Positions 34,056 to 45,972 of a DNA stretch of 64,000 bases are shown in pieces. The notes below the pieces were generated by a model. That model made no database searches, had not been told where the DNA came from, and worked only from the letters and a program-made list of their open reading frames with translations. Position numbers and translations under genes: made by a program. Source of the DNA: Nyssa sinensis (lineage: Eukaryota > Streptophyta > Magnoliopsida > Cornales > Nyssaceae); contig CM018052.1 of assembly GCA_008638375.1 (NCBI GenBank), positions 3,782,501-3,846,500 of the forward strand, read 5' to 3'. The stretch's first letter is position 1. Each line of letters opens with the position of its first letter.

Positions 34056-37000
34056 TGTAATACCTTGAACATTCGACATAACCGAGACTACACCCCGATT
34101 TAATAAAAATAAATTACGTGATGCTAATAATTCGAAATAGCTCAAAATACAGTAAGTCAGGATGGGATTAATTATTAAAAAATATAAAATAAATCCAGAC
34201 CACTAAGAATAATATAGGCTCGGAAAATGGATAATCTAGTTAACCGAGCCAATTGAATTAAGTTAATGCCAAAATTTACAATATGGAACTCATATGAAAA
34301 TTAATTATGGAAATAATATGGGTAAAATATAAAATACGACCGGGAACCCAAAATTAGCAAAATAAATAATAGTGAACCGAGCCCGGCTTTATGGCAATCT
34401 TATCAGCTCAAGATAATTTAATATTTGAAATATATATATATATATATATATATATCAAGACTTAATATAGAAATATATCTAGATATATATATATATATAC
34501 ACATCAGATTGTATATATATATATATATAAGATTATATATTATAGAATATTATAATCTAAAAGTTACCAATGGAAGCAACTAGAATATATATAAGCCAAA
34601 TAAAATAGGAAGAGGGAGAAGCTTGTAGCTTCAGCCGAAGCAATTGACAAAAGGGGCAAATTGTGAAGCTTCTGGATATTAGTAGAAAAATGGAGAAAGA
34701 GAGAGAGTCGGTGGGAACCGAGTCAGAAAAAAGACAAAAAAAAAAAAAAAAAAAACAACAAAGAAGAAGCATGAAGCTTCGAGCATCGTCCCGAGAGGCA
34801 GGATTTGTGATGCATGTACATGAAGAATGAAGCTTTTAGAGCACGAAGAGGGGCGGTGCAGTAGATATATATGTGCATATATATGTGTGTAAGCGGTGTA
34901 GGGAAATTTGTAAAGAGTGCGAACAAATCAGGTCTTGCGGCTTGAGGAATTTGACAGAAATGCAGCAACAGCGATGCGGCGCGGCAGCTCCTGCTGTTCA
35001 AGATGGGCTCGGGTCTGGTGGAATGCTGAATCATCCATTTTCTTTTTTTGGATGGTAGTGTTCTAAGATTGGGGAATTTCATCATCAATTATTATAATGG
35101 AATGCTTGGTTATGAAGCTGCAATGAAGCTTTAAATTATGCAAACGGAGAGCAGAATTTCAATTTTCAGAGACGTAGCTATTTGGTGTTGTGATTGAAGG
35201 AAGGGCAACAGAGTATATGTGTATATGCGTGTGTGTTGTATAGCAGTGCGGTAGGGGAGGTTTCTGTCATGAGATCTTACTGAGATGTTGAGGGCATATG
35301 GGTCGAATGATTGCAGGCCTCCAAGCGTGGTGAATAATCTCTTGGTGCCTTTTGGTAGTAACGCTGAAAATAGAACAACAGCAGTGGGATCGTTTGGATT
35401 AAAAATTTGTAAAGTGGGTCGGTTAAGGTGGTATATGGAAAGCTGATTCAATTCCTAATTCAACTGTTGAATTGGAACACGTCATATCTGTGATGTAAAA
35501 TCAGTTGGTTTGATACCATGGGAACTTGCTTGGGTGATGACTGTTGTCCTTGCAGCAAATCTAAGTATTGTTGCTGGGAATTTCAAAAGGGGAAGAAGTA
35601 GCAGCAAGTGGAGCTACTGTTGTAGCTGCAACCGGAGCTGCTATTGCAGCACCTGTTACGGCAGTTATAGAAGCAGCAGATGAGTCTAATGATGCAAATT
35701 CAGGTGGAGATGGCTCACTCAATTTCAAGCAGAAAAGTTATTATCCGTTCATCTAGAGTGTTGAATGAGCTTGGAAATTTATTCAAAAACTTAATGGCCA
35801 TCCTTTAGGATGATGTTATATGTTATGATGGCACGATGAGGAATGTATGTAGTAATTCGAACCCAATGGTACCAACATCAGGTGATTACTTCCTCTCCAT
35901 CTCTGCTCTTATGCTAATCCAATATTTGTCAATAAGATGCTAAATTGCAACTTGCTATGATCCTTAACAAATGTGATATCTTTTATGGTTTTGGGGTTGA
36001 TATTCAATAATGATAAATTTAGTTTTGTGCCTAGCAAAATTATAATGCCTTGCTTAAAGATTTAAATAAGTGCTTAATAGATAACAATAGAGTCCAAATG
36101 ACTTATATTATAATTCTGATAGCTACTAAGTTTAATTAAGAAACATAATAGCCTCAGTTGAAACCCAATGAGAGGGTAACAGGCCATTAGACTATTTTAG
36201 GTGATCCGATAGACGCCTAAGATGATGAATAATATATGAATGGTTAAATTCTGATGTGTCTATAATTGGTGATGGTTATTCAGGATGATGATTATTCAAG
36301 ATATGCATGGAAATACCTAACGTATCTGGAGGATAACTGTGAATGGAGATAAGCATAAGTTTGTGAGTAACTCGGACTCCTGACTTAGTGTATATTTTTG
36401 TATACTATACTACTTTATATGCTGAACTGTTTTATACACTGTACTGTTTTAATGCATACGTTTTAATGCATACTCTTTACACTGCATTACATATGGCATG
36501 ATCCTATCCCGTTTCTTGATATCTCCTATTCTAATTTTGTTGGAGTCTATTGTTCTAACTTCTCTACGCTATTGGAGTCTGATTCGTGTTTATCTTGTTA
36601 TGTTGAGTCTTGGGCCCACTACGGGATTGAGTATATCAGTGGATGGATGGCTGACTCTATGGGATGCCCAGAACTCAGCATCCGCTCAATCCTATTTGAT
36701 TTGTTCCACTCTGATACCGACCCCAACCGGTAGTGTGTTGTGGGGACGCGGGCCCTCCATGTGTGGGGGTGGGTGACTGACGAATTATCTTGTGTGGCAT
36801 CCCACATTGCCTGGGGAAGGTTCAAGCACATTTTTTGATATATCGTTGTTTGATTGGTGCTCAGTATTGATCCATTCTATTTGGTTCTATGTTGATCCAA
36901 TTTGTTCTCTTGAGTTACATCTGTTTTACTTGAGCTATATTGATCCATTTGAGTTGCATTTGAGCATGCATATATACATATATATTTATATATATTATAT

Positions 37001-37454
37001 ATAAATGGGTTTGAAACCCAAGGCAGGAACCTATGTTACTCATTGGGCTTGTTTAAGCTCATTCCATTTATTTAACATTTTTCAGGTGAAGGCGACGGTG
37101 GCAAGGAATAGAAGGGACCAAGAAGTTAGTTAGGCAGTTTAAATGACGACTAACCCATTTTTGTATCCTATACCATTTTTGGATGTTTGTAGTCAAGTAC
37201 AATGATGTACCTTTTGTTTACCTATGTATGTAAATAAGATTATAGTTGATGCTCTACCAAGTTAATATGCATTCCCTGTTTTTAATTTCCGTTGTTGAAA
37301 TTTTCATATAGTGAATGCATCAACTTGGAGATTACAAGTGAATGGCCTGCGGTTAGGATTACTATCGATATTTTGATAAAGACAAAATACAATGGGTGCC
37401 TAACTGGCCGGTCGCATACCCTAATCCGCATAAGGTGGGTTTTGGGATGTGACA
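34056..37454 (+). repeat. Element F 5' LTR
   Basis: 3399 bp. Layout: shared 5' segment (34056 to about 34600) with (TA)n tracts at 34430-34530; A-run at 34737-34755; cargo zone about 34800-36300 with small open stretches (for example 35568-35756, Ala-rich) and an NRPE1-like fragment at 35710-35859; shared 3' segment from about 36355 (GTGAGTAACTCGGACTCCTGAC) through GGACGCGGGCCCTCC (about 36747) to the terminus. Confidence 0.9.
35710..35859 (+). pseudogene. Captured RNA polymerase V largest-subunit fragment (5' LTR copy)
   Basis: About 50 codons read AHSISSRKVIIRSSRVLNEL, then GNLFKNLMAIL, stop, DDVICYDGTMRNVCSNS. The combination HS-SREVIVRSSR, GTLFKNLMAILRD and YDGT-RN-CSNS is, from memory, specific to the plant Pol V (NRPE1) largest subunit; other RNA polymerase largest subunits have a related but different YD-T-RN box. 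Sense orientation relative to the LTR. This copy has a TAG. After CSNS the similarity stops, suggesting an exon edge or capture breakpoint. Pol IV (NRPD1) is the alternative. Confidence 0.65.
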
Positions 37455-39103
37455 AACTTGGTATCAGAGCTAAGGTTGGTGAATTTTTAAGATTCATTGG
37501 TACCACATAACAATATTTGGGTGAAAGGTTGAGGTTACCTATACAAAATGAGAACATGAGGATAATAAGGTGTGAGATAGTTTAGGAATCATTGTCCACA
37601 CCAGACCACTAAGTTATGGATTAAGAACCACAGAGTACCTGAGCCATGTATACTGAGTCTCAATTTTGGAGATTAGACGTGGGATTATGGAAGTCTTTAG
37701 TAACAGATGATAAACCTGGGATTCTAAAGCATCTAAGGACTAAAGACCAACTGAGCCGCGGTTGCAAATATTGGAGATTCACTAGTACCATAGAGTGATA
37801 TTTGAACAATGGTCCATGATCTTTGGGGGACATTACAGAAGTTTATTTTTCCTTGGATGATTAGGATGATCAGATAATCAATACTTCTTGGAGACAGAAG
37901 TAGGCTTATAAGTGAAATTAATGATCTTGAGAATTCGAGGTTTATATCAGAGTAGCGCAGCAGAAAAGTAAGTTCTAGGTTAATGATTCTTTGAAAAAGA
38001 TCAGACTAGAACTAAATTGGTGGACTATTGAGTGACTCATACGACTAAAGGATTACATAATTTTTGGTGACAATAGCGTGTTTAGTCACTACAGTTAATA
38101 ATCCTTCGGAGAAAAGACTATGCTATAATTAAATTGATGATTCTAAGGCAACTGAACTAATCAAATGCATAATAATTTTGGGAGGAAAACGACTCTAGGT
38201 CAGTTAGCTCTGGTATTGATTATTATAAGTATGGATACCGAAATGATTATTTGGTGGAATCGAATATGATTAAATAATCTTAGTGAATGATTCCAGTCAT
38301 TTGAGGATGATTGTCGCATTCGATCTAATGTGGAATGGATCTATATCAAATCTTGGTGGTAGTATATAGTGGTGAATTGTCAACTAGCCTTATTATGAAA
38401 TTTTTGGATCTGGTTTGATACTTGTAATTGAGGATGTCAAAATGATTATTTTGTGGACTCAAAAGTGATTGACTGATCCGAATGGTTGATTTCTAACCAT
38501 TTGAGGATGATCATCAAATTTGATCTTGGTGATGGCATATACTTAGTGGATCTATTGATTAAGAGAAAATAGCTATAGGTAAGCTAACTCTGATGTCGAT
38601 AATTATGATTGTGGATATCATAAGGATTCTTTGGGAACTCAAAAATGATTGAATAATCTTAGTAGATGATTTCTAAATTATATGAGAGTGACTCCCAACT
38701 TCGAGGTAATATAGATTTGATATTAAATATTGGTGATAACCTATATTTGGTGGGCTGTAAATCAGGACTTCTTGTGGACATTTTGAATCTGATCTGAATT
38801 TGTGTGATTTGAGGTTATAGACTCATGCTATTTGGAGACAGGTTAGTATTCTGCTAAAGGACAAAATTGGTGTGACAGTATATGTTGTGGATTGACAAAT
38901 CAATCTTACTGTGGATTTTTGGATCTGCTTTGAATTTATATAATTGGGGATTATCGACTAGTGCCAAATTGGAGTCATGTCTGTAAAAGTGATTGAGGTT
39001 AAACCTTGTGACACCAGATCGATAAACTTGACTAACAGATGACTATTTTTCCTAGAATACAAGTCGAGTTTTGAGGATAAAACTCTTTTGAAGGTGGATA
39101 GAA
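37455..39103 (+). other. Element F interior: PBS, non-coding filler, polypurine tract
   Basis: PBS TGGTATCAGAGC at 37459-37470 (tRNA-iMet). The rest has no meaningful ORF and consists of loose repeats rich in 'gatgatt', 'ttcttgg', 'gatcttgg', with wording shared with E1's interior at 27190-27300. A purine-rich GAAGGTGGATAGAA (39090-39103) abuts the 3' LTR as polypurine tract. All protein domains for transposition are absent. Confidence 0.8.
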
Positions 39104-39908
39104 TGTAATACCCCGAACATTCAACATAACCGAGACTACACCCCGATTTAATAAAAACAAATTACGTGACGCTAATAATTCAAAATAGCTCAAAATACAG
39201 TAAGTCACGATGGGATTAATTATTAGAAAATATAAAATAAATCCAGACCACTAAGAATAATATAGGCTCGAAAAATGGATAATCTAGTTAACCGAGCCAA
39301 ATGAATTAAGTTAATGCCAAAATTTACAATATGGAACTCATATGAAAATTAATTATGGAAATAATATGGTTAAAATATAAAATACGACCAGGAACCCAAA
39401 ATTAGTAAAATAAATAATAGTGAACCGAGCCTGGCTTTACGGAAATTTTATCGGCTCATGATAATTTAATATTTTGAAAATATATATATATATATATATA
39501 TATCAAGACTTATACATAAATATATCTAGATATATATATATATATACACATCAAATTGTATATATATATATATAAGATTATATATTATAGAATATTATAA
39601 TCTAAAAGTTACCAATGGAAGCTGCTAGAATATATATAAGCCAAATAAAATAGAAAGAGGGAGAAGCTTTTAGCTTCAGCCGAAGCAATTGACAAAAGGG
39701 CAAATCGTGAAGCTTCTGGATATTGGTAAAAAAATGGAGAAAGAGAGAAAGTCAGTGGGAACCGATTGAGAAAAAGAAAAAAAAAAAAAAAAAAAAAGAA
39801 GCATGAAGCTTCTAGCATTGTCCCGAGAGGCAGGATCTGTGATGCGTGTACATGAGGCCTGAAGCTTTTAGAGCACGAAGAGGGGCGGTGTAGTAGATAT
39901 ATATGTGC

Positions 39909-39942
<34 letters not shown>

Positions 39943-42011
39943 AAGTGGTGTAGGGAAATTTGTAAAGAGTGCGAACAAATTAGGTCTTGCGGCTTGAGGA
40001 ATTTGACGGAAATGCAGCAGCAGCGGTGTGGCGCGGCAGCACCTGCTGTTCAAGATGGGCTCGGGTCTGGTGGAATGCTGAATCATCCGTTTTCTTCTTT
40101 TGGATGGTAGTGTTCTAAGATTGGGGAATTTCATCATCAATTATTATAATGGAATGCTTGGTGATGAAACTACAATGAAGCTTTAAATTATGCAAACAGA
40201 GAGCAAAATTTCAGTTTTCAGAGACGTAGCTATTGCGTGTTGTGATTGAAGGAAGGGCAGCAGAGTATATGTGTATATGCGTGTGTGTTGTATAGCGGTG
40301 CGATAAGGGAGGTTTCAGCCGTGAGATTTTATTGAGATGTTGGGGGCATATGGGTCGAATGATTGCAGGCCTCCAAGCGTGGTGAATAATCTCTCGGTGC
40401 CTTTTGGTGGTAGTGCTGAAAATGAAACAACAGCAGTGGGATCGTTTGGATTAAAAATTTGTATAGTGGGCCAGCTAAGGTGGTATATGGAAAGCTAATT
40501 CAATTCCTAATTCAACTGTTGAATTGGAACACGTCAGATCTGTGATGTAAAATCAGTTGGTTTGATACTATGGGAACCTGTTTGGGTCATGACTGCTGTC
40601 CTTGCAGCAAATCCAAGTATTGTTGCAGGGAATTTCAGAAGGGGAAGAAGTAGAAGCAAGCGGAGCTGCTGTTGTAGCAGCAATCGGAGCTGCTATTGCA
40701 GCACCTGCTATGGCAGTTATAGAAGCAGCAGATGAGTCTAATGATGCAAATTCAGGTGGAGATGGCTCACTCAATTTCAAGCAGAGAAGTTATTGTTCGT
40801 TCATCTAGAGTGTTAACTGAGCTTGGAACTTTATTCAAAAACTTAATGGCCATCCTTCGGGATGATGTTATCTGTTATGATGGCACGATAAGGAATGTAT
40901 GTAGTAATTCGAACCCAATGGTACCAACATCAGGTGATTACGTCCTCTCCATCTCTGCTCTTATGCTAATCCAATATTTGTCAATAAGATGCTAAATTAC
41001 AACTTGCTATGATCCTTAACAAATGTGATATCTTTTATGGTTTTGGGGTTGATAGTCAATAATGATAAATTTAGTTTCGTGCCTAGCAAAATTATAATGC
41101 CTTGCTTAAAGATTTAAATAAGTGCTTGATAGATAACAATAGAGTCCAAATGACTTATATTATAATTCTGATAGCTACTAAGTTTAATTAAGGAACATAA
41201 TAGCCTCAGTTGAAACCCAGTGAGAGGGTAACAGGCCATTAGACTATTTTAGGTGATCCGATAGACGCCTAAGATGATGAATAATATATGAATGGTTAAA
41301 TTCTGATGTGTCTATAATTGGTGATGGATATTCAGGATGATGATTATTCAGGATATGCATGGAAGTACCTAACGTATCTAGAGGATATCTGTGAATGGAG
41401 ATAAGCATAAGTTTGTGAGTAACTCGGACTCCTGACTTGGTGTATATTTTTGTATACTATACTACTTTATATGCAGAACTGTTTTATACACTGTACTGTT
41501 TTAATGCATACTCTTTCCACTGCATTAGATATGGTATGATCCTATCCTACTTCTTGATATCTCCTGTTCTAATTTTGGTGGAGTCTGTTGTTCTAACTTC
41601 TCTACGCTATTGGAGTCTGATTTGTGTTTATCTTGTTATGTTAAGTCTTGGGCCTACTACGGGATTGAGTATATCAGTGGATGGATGGCTGACTCTGTGG
41701 GATGCCCAGAATTCAGCATCCACTCAATCCTATCTGATCTGTTCCGCTCTGATACTGACCCCAACTGGTAGTGTGCTGTGGGGACGCGGGCCTCCATATG
41801 TGGGGGTGGGTGACTGACGAATTATCTTGTGCGGCATCCCACATTGCCTGGGGAAGGTTTAAACACATTTTTTGATATACCGTTGTTTGATTGGTACTCA
41901 GTATTGATCCATTCTATTTGGTTCTATGTTGATCCAATTTGTTCTCTTGAGTTACATCTGTTTTACTTGAGCTATATTGATCCATTTGAGTTGCATTTGA
42001 GCATGCATATA
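39104..42011 (+). repeat. Element F 3' LTR, first part
   Basis: Collinear with the 5' LTR up to GCATGCATATA (42001-42011), where viral sequence begins. The LTR resumes in the TA array at about 53985 and ends at 54443. The cargo zone is present, including the open Ala-rich stretch 40602-40808 and the NRPE1-like fragment 40762-40911. Confidence 0.9.
40762..40911 (+). pseudogene. Captured RNA polymerase V largest-subunit fragment (3' LTR copy)
   Basis: Same fragment as at 35710 but open: AHSISSREVIVRSSRVLTEL, then GTLFKNLMAILRDDVICYDG, TIRNVCSNS. It lies in the open frame 40732-40995. Better preserved than the 5' copy (no stop, fewer changes). Pol V makes the scaffold transcripts that guide DNA methylation of transposons; here only a short exon-like piece was taken, too small to act as a subunit. 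Any effect would be at RNA level. Confidence 0.7.
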
Positions 42012-42472
42012 CAACAGTCATCTTCCCCTCAAGGAAGCACCAGTCCAGCAAAATCATCCAGTGCTTTAGCTCTTCGAGCTCCAGCACCCATACAGTCCAT
42101 CTCTTCTCCCCTTTCTCAACGGAATAGTTTCTCCGTTTTGAGCAGCCCTCTTCATCCAAATTATTCTAGACCATCCAGTGGCCCTTTGAGCCTTCCCTGT
42201 TACAGGTCAGCCCTTGCTACTGTTCCATCCAGTCCATATGCGATCATTGACCCTTTTGAAATCTCAAAAGCGATGATCGTCCCATCCAGTACCCTTAGGG
42301 TTCCTTCTTCTCCATACATTAAGAAACCCTATTCAGTCAACATATTCCATATTGAACCTCACAAGAGTCATATCCAGGATCCATGGACTCTTGCCACTTC
42401 ATACTTCCCTCCAGGTTGGCATTTCATTCCCCGCCATCCTTCAAAATCCATCAAGTGGTACAAAGCCATTCT
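42012..42472 (+). pseudogene. Viral ORF2 5' fragment (duplicate)
   Basis: About 150 codons closely similar to the start of ORF2 at about 52036-52493 (for example SSALALRAPAPIQSIS). It breaks off at CTTATC, where the sequence switches to a primer-site-like stretch; TATC is common to both sides. Same orientation as the main unit. It represents a piece of a second viral genome or a rearranged concatemer. Confidence 0.85.
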
Positions 42473-42958
42473 TATCAGAGCCAATTACTAGTGATCCATC
42501 CTTGTTGAAACAATTTACATCTCCGTAGTGATCAACATTCATGGTGATTTTGGCAATGAATGATACTATTCAAGTCAGTTGTAATTATTCAAACTACATA
42601 CAGTTTTACACTTCTTTCTTTGTTTATCTGTATATGTTCATTTTCCCCCTACCTAGTTCAGGTATGGCTTGCCTACCTTTGGTCTGTCCAGTCCCTGCAC
42701 CTAGACCTGCACCTCCCACGAAGTCCACAGATCGAGAAACCGTCGTAAGTCCTGCTGAGCTAAGAGAGCATTTAGGGCAATAGGTTATAAGGTTGCTAAT
42801 GGCTTGGTCAAGGTATGTTAGTTAGGGGTATGTTAGGACAAACTCACCAGAACAAAGGTACCGTCCCATACTTACAAAGAAAGACGATCATGAACCATAC
42901 CGTTATCCAAAGTTAAGACTCAGTAAAACTTTGCCTAGTCCAACCAATTACAGCAGTC
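42473..42958 (+). promoter_or_regulatory. Viral PBS match and leader
   Basis: TATCAGAGCCA (42473-42483) matches positions 4-14 of the complement of the tRNA-iMet 3' end, the primer used by plant pararetroviruses; the first TGG is replaced by the junction. About 475 nt of untranslated leader with short ORFs follows to the ORF1 start. In a circular genome this leader would continue from 53926. Confidence 0.65.
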
Positions 42959-43831
42959 ATGAATAAGCTATTCAGATCCAAATCATCCTATTCTTCCTCT
43001 TCTTTTGCCTCTTCTCTCCCCGATCTCTTCGATACAGTCAACAGTGAAGATTTTCAAGTAGATCTAGAAGATCAACCCCTTAGGAATTGGAGCATCCTTA
43101 AGGTCCTAGTAAACCAAATCTACCATTCATCCTCTTGCATTAAAAACAAAGCTTTCTCCAATAGTCTTCATGTTAAGACCGTAGAACATGCCTACGCTCT
43201 TACCAAAGACCAGATCATACATCAGCTATTTAGTCCATCCATCATCCGAGATCATATCAAGAAAGGATACAATTTTATTCACATAGGTTTGGTACAGATT
43301 GGTATCAATCCTCTCCTCCGTAAAGGTCTAAATGCATCAGTCCTAATAGCCCTTAGAGATGCCAGACATATTCGTTGGCATGATAGCCTCTTAGGTCTCT
43401 TAGAATCCCCTATGAATCAAGGTCCTATCCATTTTGATTGTTATCCAGATTTTACCATCAACCTCCAAGACCCTTATCTCTTGAAATCTCTTTCTCTTCA
43501 CATCCAAACCTCTGGCCTTAACATGCTAAAAGGAACCAAACAGTTAGCCTTAGTCTATAGGATCTACTATAAGTGTTTCAAGACCAATTTGAATGCACTT
43601 GCTCTTAAGCGTAGTCCTAAAGACAAAACCATGCTCATTCAGTCATATGTTGAAGGATCCAACGTTGAGGTCCCAAAGCAGATCCAATGGTCAGAAGTTA
43701 CCCTTCCTACATCCTGGACCATTGAAAATGAAAACCATCCTCTTCCCCAACAAAGAGAATCCAACGTCGATCTTATCCAACAATTCCACGATGGATCTGT
43801 TAGGATTAGTTTTGACAACCAAAGGTTTTGA
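42959..43831 (+). pseudogene. Viral ORF1, movement-protein region
   Basis: First 290 codons of the ORF1 polyprotein, the longest open part. A Ser-rich N-terminus is followed by a 30K-type movement protein core (about residues 80-215) with IHIGLVQIGINPLLRKGLNA, the conserved Asp in LIALRDARH, and a GPIHFDCYPDF block, the pattern seen in Caulimoviridae. Such proteins move virus through plasmodesmata. The frame ends at 43831; a frameshift near 43,830 and several stops up to about 43,955 separate it from the coat region, so the polyprotein is broken here. Confidence 0.85.
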
Positions 43832-43953
43832 CCTACTACATCCATCATTCCACCAAGTATTCAGCCACCCAGATCTGATCTCTCCACTCCCAGATCTGAA
43901 AAACTCATTCCCCGCAACGTCGTGATTTAAACTCAGATCTCCAAGGTCTAAAG

Positions 43954-45972
43954 TTGAATGATCAAGTTGCAACTCCTTGTTACACATCTCATACCTCTCA
44001 GTCTCAAGTCATAGATGATGAGGAATCCATTACCTCTCCCAGTCCATCTGACTTTGAAACTACCCATCATGAACTCAATACACTCAGCAAAGAGTTCAAA
44101 ATAGACATGAAATCCTTAAGTATAGAGCTCACCTCTCCACATAATGATGACAAACGTGCTCATTATCGTGCAACTCATACCAAGGCACAGAAGTTAGAAA
44201 TTCTTAAATCATGGGAAGCATACATGCGTCACCAACGACGTCATATCCATTTCTTTGATTATTTAGAAAATTTCTATAATCATCCAGATCAGTGTCAACC
44301 CATCACCAAAACCCGATGGCTTAAGGAAGATCGCTCTACCGCTTCTTCTTCTAACCCCTCGGTAGGGACTATCCTTGTTGACCACTTAGGATCCCATCTA
44401 ATTGCTTCTCCATACAAAGTTCCTCCCAAAGATGATGACACATCTAGGAAGATCATTTAACAAAACAACTATACAAATCAGTGCCTCATCACATTAGGCA
44501 AACAATTAGATAAAATTGAGAACATAGTAGACAAACATCCAGCTACTCCTTCTCAATCCTCTTCTTCATCCACTTCTTCTTTAGTATAATCATTAGTTAA
44601 GTTACCAGAAGTCAAGAAATCTTACCCTAAGGACACCAACGCCTTAGATCAGATTAAGAAAATGCTTCAGGAACTTAAGAACCCAGATCCAGTCAAAGAA
44701 GAACCTGTTTCTTCTTCTCATACAATTACCGCAGTAGGAAAAACCAGTCCTTCTGTAACCTCAGAATCATCAACTGATGATGATATACCATGTACAATTC
44801 CCAACCCCACATCCATTCTTCCGTTAGAAGAACAACTCTTAGGTCTTTCAGTTAACAAAATACATCGTCCACAATTCAATCCTCCAACCAACATCACCAA
44901 CAGTAGATACAGTCGTCCTATTCCTCCAGATCTCCACATGGAGAATCATAATCAATTTTCAGTCTCATCCGATCGCCTCTATGAATGGAACATAGATGGT
45001 CATTCAGAGCAGGAAATCATTAACAAACTCAGACATATGGCTATGACTGCCAATTTCTACATTGAGAGAAATGGAACCTCTCAAAACGATGTCGTCCAGC
45101 ACCTCACACTAGGTTTCACAGGTAAACTTCTTACCTGGTGGGAAAATCACCTTACCTAGGAAACCAGAGACTCCATCATCCATGCAGTTAAACGTGATCC
45201 AGATGGTACTCCAGTCTTTGATGAAGCCATACGTCGAGCAGAACCTGATGGTGTCAATACACTCATCTATACAATCACCAAACATTTCATAAGAACCCTT
45301 AGTCGTGTTACCGCTAGGATCCATGATCAGTTATCCAACCTTCGATGTCCAACCCTCAGTGACTTCGAATGGTACGCAGAAGTTTTTTGTAACAAAGTCA
45401 TGATCAGAGATGACAGTAACTCACCATTCTGGAAAGAAAAATTCATTAATGGCCTTCCCAGTCTTTTCGCCCATAAGATTAGGGAGCATCTCAGTAAAGA
45501 TACAGGAACCATAGACTATCCCAGTCTCACATATGGTGATATCAAATGTATTGTTCGTAAAGAAGGTATGCGGATGTGCATTGATATGAAAATTAGAAAC
45601 CAAGAATCCAAAGACAAGAAACGTGCCAAATACGAGTTGGGCAATTTCTGTGTTCGATACGGTTTACCATCCATAGCCCCTTCTAAACGCAGATCATCCC
45701 GTCAGCGCCAGGATAGTCATCCTAGACCTCATAGCAAATCCAGTAGTCATTACCATGGCCATCGCCACGATCACAAACATAGGAAATCTCACCGCCATGG
45801 TGAAACCAGCAACAAACAGACCTGTCATTACTACAAAACCAACCGTAGGAAACGGGAATCCACTAGTAAAACCACCCGTAAAGCAACTTCTTCCGATACT
45901 TACTTTAAATGCGAAAAATTCGGTCATTACCAGAAAGACTGTAAATTCAAATCACTCATCAATGCTCTTTAA
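43954..45972 (+). pseudogene. Viral ORF1, coat-protein region
   Basis: One frame interrupted by stops at 44458, 44587, 45157 and 45970. Recognisable: a spacer with KAQKLEILKSWEAYM, a capsid core (LYEWNIDGHSE, GFTGKLLTWWENHLT, FWKEKFINGLP) and a Lys/Arg/His-rich C-terminus. The terminal CCHC zinc knuckle (45901-45942) has Tyr in place of its first Cys (YFKCEKFGHYQKDC), so it could not bind zinc normally. Family assignment from the WW capsid core and the knuckle position. Confidence 0.75.
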
